From positions 1 through 12,088 of the forward strand of contig JANJSW010000015.1 in NCBI GenBank assembly GCA_024711415.1: DNA of 12,088 bases, read 5' to 3'. Below, piece by piece: positions 8,178 to 12,088 of this stretch (the first letter of the stretch is position 1; each line of letters starts with the position of its first letter). Both the position numbers and the translations under genes were made by a program. The notes beneath the pieces were generated by a model, which worked only from the letters and a program-made list of their open reading frames with translations, was not told where the DNA came from and did no database searches. This DNA is from Thermomonas sp. (GTDB taxonomy: Bacteria > Pseudomonadota > Gammaproteobacteria > Xanthomonadales > Xanthomonadaceae).

Positions 8178-8450
8178 CTATTCCGCGGTGGTCGGGTCGA
8201 TGGTCGCAGTCACCCGGTTCACCGCATTGGCCGGGAACCCGCCCAGCCTTGCGTGTTCGCGCACGCTGGCTTCGTCGGGCGCGATGTATTCGCAATAGAC
8301 CTTGTCCGCGGTGACGTGGCTGCGCACCCACTGGACCTGCGGGCCCATCTGGCGCAGGACGCCGCAGGAGGTCTGCGAGATCGCCTGCAGTTGCGCCGGC
8401 GACAGCGCGCCGGCACCGGGGATCTCGCGTTCGATGATGTAAGGGGGCAT
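8178..8450 (-). CDS. DUF4242 family small protein, possible nickel-binding
   Basis: A 90-residue soluble protein without signal peptide or membrane segment. Its start, MPPYIIEREIPGAG, and the stretches QMGPQVQWV, DKVYCEYIAPDE and REHARLGGFPAN are those of DUF4242, a ferredoxin-like-fold family. One studied member, SCO4226 of Streptomyces coelicolor, binds nickel; in general the role is unknown. Possible metal or redox residues are C29, C53, H45 and H66. ATG 8450 is preceded at 8 bases by GGAGG, the best Shine-Dalgarno in the window. The open frame extends upstream into vanZ, but family alignment puts the start here. It lies 70 bases after vanZ and may be the last gene of the minus-strand row, or be transcribed from its own promoter. 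Confidence 0.9.
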   Translation of the reverse strand: MPPYIIEREIPGAGALSPAQLQAISQTSCGVLRQMGPQVQWVRSHVTADKVYCEYIAPDEASVREHARLGGFPANAVNRVTATIDPTTAE

Positions 8451-8458
8451 GGCCGTGT

Positions 8459-8463
8459 CCTCC
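8459..8463 (-). promoter_or_regulatory. Strong Shine-Dalgarno (GGAGG) of the DUF4242 gene
   Basis: On the minus strand GGAGG stands 8 bases before ATG 8450. Together with the family alignment it fixes the start, and it implies high translation relative to upstream genes, most of which have weak sites. Confidence 0.7.
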
Positions 8464-8504
8464 GCGGAACCGTCCGCCCCCGATCCAACGCATCCGCCTG
8501 CCGG

Positions 8505-8534
8505 CAGCGGCCGCCGTTCGTCAGCGGCCGCCGT
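8505..8534. repeat. 13-base direct repeat spanning the vanZ stop codon
   Basis: CAGCGGCCGCCGT occurs at 8505-8517 and again at 8522-8534, a 17-base period. The second copy encodes the last vanZ codons and its stop; the first lies just after the gene on the minus strand. Each copy contains the 8-base palindrome GCGGCCGC. It may simply be a small local duplication. Confidence 0.6.
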
Positions 8535-8928
8535 CCAGCCGCAGCAGCGCATCGCGCAGCGGCGTGAAGGCGCTGGCCAACCCGAGCAGGACGCCGAAGG
8601 TATTGGCCAGCGCATCGTTGCGGTCGAGCATCCGGCCCAGCTTCATCGACGCTTGCAGGTACTCCAGGCCGATCCCCATCAGCACCAGCAGCAGGCAGAT
8701 GAAGCCCCACGACAGCCGCCGCGCGAACAGCTGCACCGCGCCCGCCGACAGCACCGCGTAGGCGGCGAAATGCTCCAGCTTGTCGCTGACCGGCAGCGGC
8801 GGCAGGTCCTTGCCGGGCAGCAGCGAACCGATCACCACGATGGCGATCGCCAGCATCCACAGGCCGGCCCACAGCCAGGGCCGCTTGAACGGCTTGAGCG
8901 AACGGCCAATGCGCGGCGTGCGACTCAT
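8521..8928 (-). CDS. VanZ-like family membrane protein
   Basis: Small inner-membrane protein, 135 residues, with about four hydrophobic segments (near 19-37, 55-70, 73-90 and 107-122). The family pattern is present: SDKLEHFAAYAVL at 48-60 with conserved D49, K50 and H53, GLEYLQ at 87-92, and RMLDRNDALANTFGVLLG at 99-116 with D102, D105 and N109. VanZ of enterococci gives low-level teicoplanin resistance; the chromosomal relatives in proteobacteria have no settled role, and resistance should not be assumed. ATG 8928 is used; the frame is open further only through an ATT codon. Its start lies 10 bases after the midA stop, so co-transcription with midA is likely. Confidence 0.85.
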   Translation of the reverse strand: MSRTPRIGRSLKPFKRPWLWAGLWMLAIAIVVIGSLLPGKDLPPLPVSDKLEHFAAYAVLSAGAVQLFARRLSWGFICLLLVLMGIGLEYLQASMKLGRMLDRNDALANTFGVLLGLASAFTPLRDALLRLDGGR

Positions 8929-8938
8929 CGGCAATGGC

Positions 8939-10129
8939 TCACAGGCGATGGCTCAGGTCGCCGACCAGGAAGGCAGCATCCAGCTCGACGCCGCGTTGGA
9001 AACCAATCGCCTGGAAGCGCTCGCCCATCTCGCTGGGCAGGGTCAGGATCTTGGCCTGCTGGCGCAGGTTGTGGCGCGCCACTTCATCGGCCGCCTGCGC
9101 TTCGGCAGCGGCAAGATTTTCCTGCAACCGGTTGCCGAGCAGGAAGCTGGCCTGCGAACAGTAGCCGGAGAACTCGAAGCCAGCGCCCACGCCGGCTTCG
9201 GCCAGCGCGGTGAAATCCACCGAGGCGGTGATGTCCTGCAGGCCGGGCCAGGCGAACACGTCATTGGTGACATGGTGCTGGCGGAACGCGCGCAGGGTGC
9301 CGTCGTCGCGCCCGGGCTGGTAGTACTCGCCGCGCGAATAACCATAGTCGATGAACAGCAGTGCGCCGTTGCGCAGGCCGCCGGCCACCGCCTGCAGCCA
9401 GTACGGCAGCTGCGCCAGCACCTCGCTGCGATAACCGTCGGCGAACGGTTCCGGCAGCTGCGATTCGATCCGACGCACGGCCGCGGCCAGCATCGGGTCG
9501 GCGGGCTGCTCGGCACGCACGAAGCGGCCTTCGCCATCCAGCGACACGCACTCCTCCAGCACCTCGCCGGCGCGAATGACGAAGCGCGGCGTCGGCAGCG
9601 CATCGATCACCTCGTTGGCGAACAGCACGCCGTCCCACGGTTCCGGGATCGGCCCGTCCAGCCATTCCACCCGTGCGAACAGTTCCGCCGGAAGGCGTCC
9701 CTGCAGACGCGCCCGCTGGCGCTGGCGCAGGTCGGCGCTGGGCTCCAGGATCGCGTAGCGCACCGGCAGCACGCCATCGGTCTGAAGCTTCTCCAGGCAG
9801 GCCTCGGCGAACGCGCCGCTACCGCCGCCCACCTCCATGAACACCGCGCCCTTGCCGGCCTGCCGCAGCGCCGGCGCCAGCGCGTCGGCCACGCAGGCGC
9901 AGAACAGCGGCGAGCGCTCCGGCGCGGTGGTGAAGTCGCCACCCGGCCCGAACTTGTGCGCACCGGCGCTGTAGTAGCCCAGTCCCGGCGCGTACAGCGC
10001 CAGCTCCATGAATTTCCAGAACGGGATGCGACCGCCGGCGGCGATGATCTGTTCCTGGATCACCTCGCGCAGGTGCGCGCTGTGCGCCTGCGCGTCGGCG
10101 GACGGCATCGGCAGCGTGGAAGCGGCCAT
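8939..10129 (-). CDS. MidA/NDUFAF7-type SAM-dependent methyltransferase (COG1565)
   Basis: Class I methyltransferase of the DUF185 family (Methyltransf_28), 396 residues. Visible family marks: an N-terminal GYYSAG...GDFTTAPE region at 51-71, SAM-binding EVGGGSG at 99-105, NEVIDALP at 172-179, DYGY at 261-264, and MGERFQAIGF at 368-377. The mitochondrial relative NDUFAF7 (MidA) dimethylates an arginine of the complex I subunit NDUFS2; the bacterial substrate is not established, though the NuoD homologue is a reasonable guess. ATG 10129 shares its A with the TGA of the preceding PTPS-family gene (TGATG), and GGAG lies about 7-8 bases upstream, so translation is probably coupled. The frame is open further upstream, but that part is PTPS antiphase shadow. 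Confidence 0.9.
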   Translation of the reverse strand: MAASTLPMPSADAQAHSAHLREVIQEQIIAAGGRIPFWKFMELALYAPGLGYYSAGAHKFGPGGDFTTAPERSPLFCACVADALAPALRQAGKGAVFMEVGGGSGAFAEACLEKLQTDGVLPVRYAILEPSADLRQRQRARLQGRLPAELFARVEWLDGPIPEPWDGVLFANEVIDALPTPRFVIRAGEVLEECVSLDGEGRFVRAEQPADPMLAAAVRRIESQLPEPFADGYRSEVLAQLPYWLQAVAGGLRNGALLFIDYGYSRGEYYQPGRDDGTLRAFRQHHVTNDVFAWPGLQDITASVDFTALAEAGVGAGFEFSGYCSQASFLLGNRLQENLAAAEAQAADEVARHNLRQQAKILTLPSEMGERFQAIGFQRGVELDAAFLVGDLSHRL

Positions 10130-10620
10130 CAGTCGAGCTCCATGCGCCGGCCGGCGCTCTGTCCCGGTCCGGAAAACACCCGCACCTCGATCGCCGCGAT
10201 GGCGTGAGCACGCAGCGCGTCGCGGTCCTCGCACAGGCGCTGCAGGAACCAGTACGCGAACTCCTCCAGCGTGGCGTTCTCGATCGGCAGCAGCAGCACG
10301 TCGCCGCGCAGGAACGGGATGCACTGGCCATTGAAGTGCGCGTGCACGTGTTCGCCTGCTTCCTCGATGCGCAGGTGCTTCGAGCGCGTCGGCAGGATCG
10401 TCCACTCGTTCAGCTCGCGGCACAGCGCGACCACGCGGTCCTTGTAGATGCCGTAGTCGAAGCACATGCCGTTGCCCAGCATGCGCGCGTGGATGTCGAC
10501 CTCCACGGTGAAGTTGTGGCCGTGCAGGCGTTCGCGTTCGGTGGCGTTGAAGATGGTGAAATGCGCCGCCGAGAACTTCATGTTCTGCTTGGCCAGGCGG
10601 ATGACGACGGACGGGCTCAT
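10129..10620 (-). CDS. Divergent PTPS/QueD-family protein (6-pyruvoyl/6-carboxy-tetrahydropterin synthase fold)
   Basis: A 163-residue tunnelling-fold protein of COG0720. Members turn dihydroneopterin triphosphate into 6-carboxy-tetrahydropterin (QueD, queuosine), 6-pyruvoyl-tetrahydropterin, or 6-hydroxymethyl-dihydropterin (PTPS-III, folate). The zinc histidines are present: H20 (FSAAHF), H33 and H35 (LHGHNF). The NATLEEFAYWF stretch at 115-125 matches the usual PTSExLA helix. But the catalytic cysteine is missing: QueD has CxxxHGH, mammalian PTPS CxxxxxHGH, and here those positions are R29 and T27, giving instead E30-R-L-HGH, the ExxHGH form described for PTPS-III. The Asp-His of the triad is replaced by N71-E72 (LNEWTILPT), and the C-terminal Glu of QueD aligns with V148. 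ATG 10620 overlaps the SDR stop by 4 bases. The family is sure; the reaction is not, so no symbol is given. Confidence 0.88.
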   Translation of the reverse strand: MSPSVVIRLAKQNMKFSAAHFTIFNATERERLHGHNFTVEVDIHARMLGNGMCFDYGIYKDRVVALCRELNEWTILPTRSKHLRIEEAGEHVHAHFNGQCIPFLRGDVLLLPIENATLEEFAYWFLQRLCEDRDALRAHAIAAIEVRVFSGPGQSAGRRMELD

Positions 10621-11321
10621 GGGAAATCCGCCTCGCCGATGTCGCCGAGCTGCGGGCGCATCAGGATGTCCTCGACCACCGTGCGCGCCGACAGCGACCA
10701 CGCCGCCCACGCCATCTCCGCCACGTCCGCGGCGGGCATCAGCCGTTCCGGCGGCAGCGGCACGCCGTCCCACGAGGCGGTCAGGGTCGCGCCCGGCAGC
10801 AGCGCCACCACGCGCACGCCGTGCGGCTTCATTTCCTCGCGCAGGTTGCGCGAGAAGCCGTACAGCGCGTGCTTGGCGATGCTGTAGGAACCGCCGTTCG
10901 GGTAGGCGGCGATGGATGCGGTGCTGCACACGTTCAGCACCATGCCGCTGCGCCGTTCGACCATCTTCGGCAGCAGCCGCCTGGTCAGCCGGTAGGCGCC
11001 GAACAGGTTGGCCTGCAGCATGTCCAGCAGGGCGCCGTCGTCCTCGCCGGCGATCCCGCCGGGCCGGAACGCGCCGGCATTGTTCACCAGCAGGTCGACG
11101 GCACCGTGCTGCGCGAGGACGTCGCGTGCCAATGCATCCACGGCGTCGCCGTCACGCATGTCGCAGGCACGGCATTCGACTTGCGGCAGCGATGCCTTCA
11201 GCGCATCCAGCCCCGCCTGTCCGCGCGCGCAGGCGATCACGGTGGCGTCTTCGCGGGCGAAGCGTTCGACGATGGCGCGGCCGATCCCGCGCGAGGCGCC
11301 GGTCACCAGCACCACGCTCAT
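10617..11321 (-). CDS. Short-chain dehydrogenase/reductase (SDR)
   Basis: Classical SDR of 234 residues, cytoplasmic NAD(P)H-dependent oxidoreductase. Marks: cofactor-binding TGASRGIG at 7-14, NNAG at 80-83, active-site N105, S133, Y146 and K150 (YSIAK). A basic residue (R11) in the glycine loop and R33 (CARG) suggest NADPH preference. The substrate is not identifiable from sequence. The glycine motif is of the common TGxxxGxG type, not the TGxxxRxG type of FolM/PTR1 pteridine reductases, but position between folB and a PTPS-family gene raises the possibility of a pterin substrate, as for sepiapterin reductases, which are also SDRs. ATG 11321 overlaps the folB stop by 4 bases and its own stop overlaps the next start by 4 bases, so the coupling is tight on both sides. 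Confidence 0.92.
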   Translation of the reverse strand: MSVVLVTGASRGIGRAIVERFAREDATVIACARGQAGLDALKASLPQVECRACDMRDGDAVDALARDVLAQHGAVDLLVNNAGAFRPGGIAGEDDGALLDMLQANLFGAYRLTRRLLPKMVERRSGMVLNVCSTASIAAYPNGGSYSIAKHALYGFSRNLREEMKPHGVRVVALLPGATLTASWDGVPLPPERLMPAADVAEMAWAAWSLSARTVVEDILMRPQLGDIGEADFP

Positions 11322-11677
11322 GCAAAACTCCCGCGCTCGATCTCCACGCCCACCGCCGCGGCGTTCGCCAGCGCGTCCGGCTTGGACAACTTCAGCCGCA
11401 CCCCCTTGGCGCCGAATTCGGTCAGGATCAGGTCGGCGCAGCATTCGGCCAGCGTCTCCACCAGCATGAAGTCGGTCTGCGCCACGTAGTCGGCCAGCCG
11501 CAGGCTCACCGCCTCGTAGTCCAGCGCATCGGCCAGCGTGTCGCTGCTGGCGGCGATGCGGTTGTCGAAGCGCATGCGGATGTCCAGCAGCACCGGTTGG
11601 GTGGCGTGGCGCTCGCGGTCATGCACGCCGATCAGGGCGTCCAGGCGCAAGCCTTCGATGAAAACGGTATCTGTCAT
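11318..11677 (-). CDS. folB: Dihydroneopterin aldolase
   Basis: Folate-pathway enzyme that cleaves 7,8-dihydroneopterin to 6-hydroxymethyl-7,8-dihydropterin and glycolaldehyde; many members also epimerise to dihydromonapterin. The 119-residue product has normal length and the expected residues: E22 in GVHDRER, D53-Y54 in ALDYEAV, E74 in LVETLA and catalytic K99 in LSKPDAL. The paralog FolX cannot be fully excluded, but K99-Pro with the flanking pattern fits FolB well. ATG 11677 begins MTDTVFIEGL; the ribosome site is weak. It is the first gene of the overlapped folB-SDR-PTPS-midA set, 111 bases downstream of tsaD. Confidence 0.94.
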   Translation of the reverse strand: MTDTVFIEGLRLDALIGVHDRERHATQPVLLDIRMRFDNRIAASSDTLADALDYEAVSLRLADYVAQTDFMLVETLAECCADLILTEFGAKGVRLKLSKPDALANAAAVGVEIERGSFA

Positions 11678-11689
11678 GGGCGTGTTCGC

Positions 11690-11710
11690 GTATCCCGGGG
11701 AAGCGGATAC
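11690..11710 (-). repeat. Small inverted repeat upstream of folB
   Basis: GTATCC at 11690-11695 and GGATAC at 11705-11710 form a perfect 6-base stem with a 9-base loop, ending 12 bases before the folB ATG. It could be an RNA hairpin near the ribosome site or a short operator half-site pair. It could also be chance. Confidence 0.3.
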
Positions 11711-11762
11711 CGCGGCGGAATGAGGATTGGATGCACAGCTTAACAACCCGTCCATGCGTGCC

Positions 11763-11781
11763 GGCGCCGCCGCGCGGCGCC
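11763..11781 (-). terminator. GC-rich hairpin after tsaD, possible terminator without U tract
   Basis: GGCGCCGC at 11763-11770 and GCGGCGCC at 11774-11781 pair perfectly (8 G:C pairs, 3-base loop), beginning 7 bases after the tsaD stop on the minus strand. No run of T follows on that strand, so it is not a textbook intrinsic terminator. It may still cause pausing, protect the 3' end, or partly separate tsaD from folB transcription. Confidence 0.4.
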
Positions 11782-11788
11782 CGCCCGC

Positions 11789-12088
11789 TCACACCGCCGC
11801 GAGCGTCGCCATGTCCCAGCGCGGCACCGCGCGGATCGCGGCATCGTCGTGCTGGCCGGCGGCCAGCCGCAGCGCGCCGGCAAACGCGATCATCGCGCCG
11901 TTGTCGGTGCACAGTGCCGGGCGCGGGAAGCAGGCGCGGCCGCCGCGCTTTTCGCACATCTCCACCAGCTTGGCGCGCAGCCGCCGGTTGGCGCCCACGC
12001 CGCCGGCCACGATCAGGGTGTCGGTGCCGGCCGCATCCAGCGCGCGGCCGCATTTGATCGCCAGCGTGTCCACCACCGCATCCTCGAA
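11789..12088 (-). CDS. tsaD: tRNA N6-threonylcarbamoyladenosine synthase subunit TsaD, C-terminal part
   Basis: The last 99 residues of TsaD (Kae1/YgjD/Gcp family), the catalytic subunit that, with TsaB and TsaE, transfers the threonylcarbamoyl group to A37 of ANN-decoding tRNAs. The visible part begins [13 protein letters not shown], then shows the ASKHA-fold nucleotide-binding stretch [14 protein letters not shown] and [12 protein letters not shown], whose Asp is the conserved iron ligand region. The 5' two thirds lie beyond the right edge. It is upstream of folB on the same strand; a GC hairpin stands in the 111-base gap. Confidence 0.95.
   Translation of the reverse strand, partial: FEDAVVDTLAIKCGRALDAAGTDTLIVAGGVGANRRLRAKLVEMCEKRGGRACFPRPALCTDNGAMIAFAGALRLAAGQHDDAAIRAVPRWDMATLAAV

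Noticed and set aside
8521..8928. VanZ-like gene as a glycopeptide-resistance determinant
   Set aside because: There is no vanA/B-type cluster, and chromosomal VanZ-like proteins in Gram-negative bacteria have no shown role in resistance.
8780..10207. Open frame of 475 codons on the plus strand opposite the methyltransferase gene
   Set aside because: It is the antisense shadow of midA and PTPS in a GC-rich genome, rich in Arg/Gln/His/Ala, with no recognisable domain or ribosome site; the minus-strand genes have clear family motifs.
10466..11743. Open frame of 425 codons on the plus strand opposite folB, SDR and PTPS
   Set aside because: Very Arg/Ser/Pro-rich, no domain, fully antisense to three well-supported genes.
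11718..11746. folB promoter with TTGTTA as -35 on the minus strand
   Set aside because: The -10 position at a 17-base spacer reads TCATTC, which barely resembles the consensus, and 16 or 18 bases do no better.

Overview
The window is a compact, very GC-rich stretch of bacterial chromosome, with G or C at most third codon positions. It reads as a gammaproteobacterium of the Xanthomonadaceae/Lysobacteraceae (Xanthomonas, Lysobacter, Luteimonas or Thermomonas type). Grounds are the closeness of CCA nucleotidyltransferase and EngB to the Xanthomonas proteins as I recall them, the run engB / cytochrome c4 / two dsbA genes, and the tsaD-folB neighbourhood. I see no RNA genes, mobile elements, CRISPR array or phage genes. 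Almost every base is coding; no gene-free gap exceeds about 120 bases.

Left part (1-3983): the tail of an unidentified gene meets engB (ribosome-assembly GTPase, minus strand) almost stop to stop. Divergent from engB, behind a good sigma70-type promoter (TTGACC, 17-base spacer, CATAAT), lies a plus-strand row: diheme cytochrome c4, a soluble periplasmic DsbA (CPHC), a lipoprotein DsbA (CPFC) and an endonuclease/exonuclease/phosphatase-fold hydrolase. The first three form an envelope redox group.

Middle part (3991-8171): a TauE/SafE (TSUP) permease on the minus strand is divergent from slt (soluble lytic transglycosylase), which is followed by cca (tRNA CCA-adding enzyme with HD domain).

Right part (8178-12088): a minus-strand gene row reads, in transcription order, tsaD (cut by the window edge), folB, an SDR oxidoreductase, a PTPS/QueD-family protein, a MidA-type methyltransferase, a VanZ-like membrane protein and a DUF4242 protein. 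folB-SDR, SDR-PTPS and PTPS-midA overlap by 4, 4 and 1 bases, so these four are very probably one translationally coupled operon. FolB, SDR and PTPS together suggest a pterin/folate module.

The most unusual observation is in the PTPS-family protein. It keeps the three zinc-ligand histidines but has no cysteine at either usual catalytic position (it reads ExxHGH), has Asn-Glu-Trp where the family has Asp-His, and lacks the usual C-terminal pterin-anchoring Glu. Its reaction cannot be assumed to be that of QueD or sepiapterin-pathway PTPS. The rest of the window is mainly conserved housekeeping and envelope genes; I did not find a clearly new multi-gene system.
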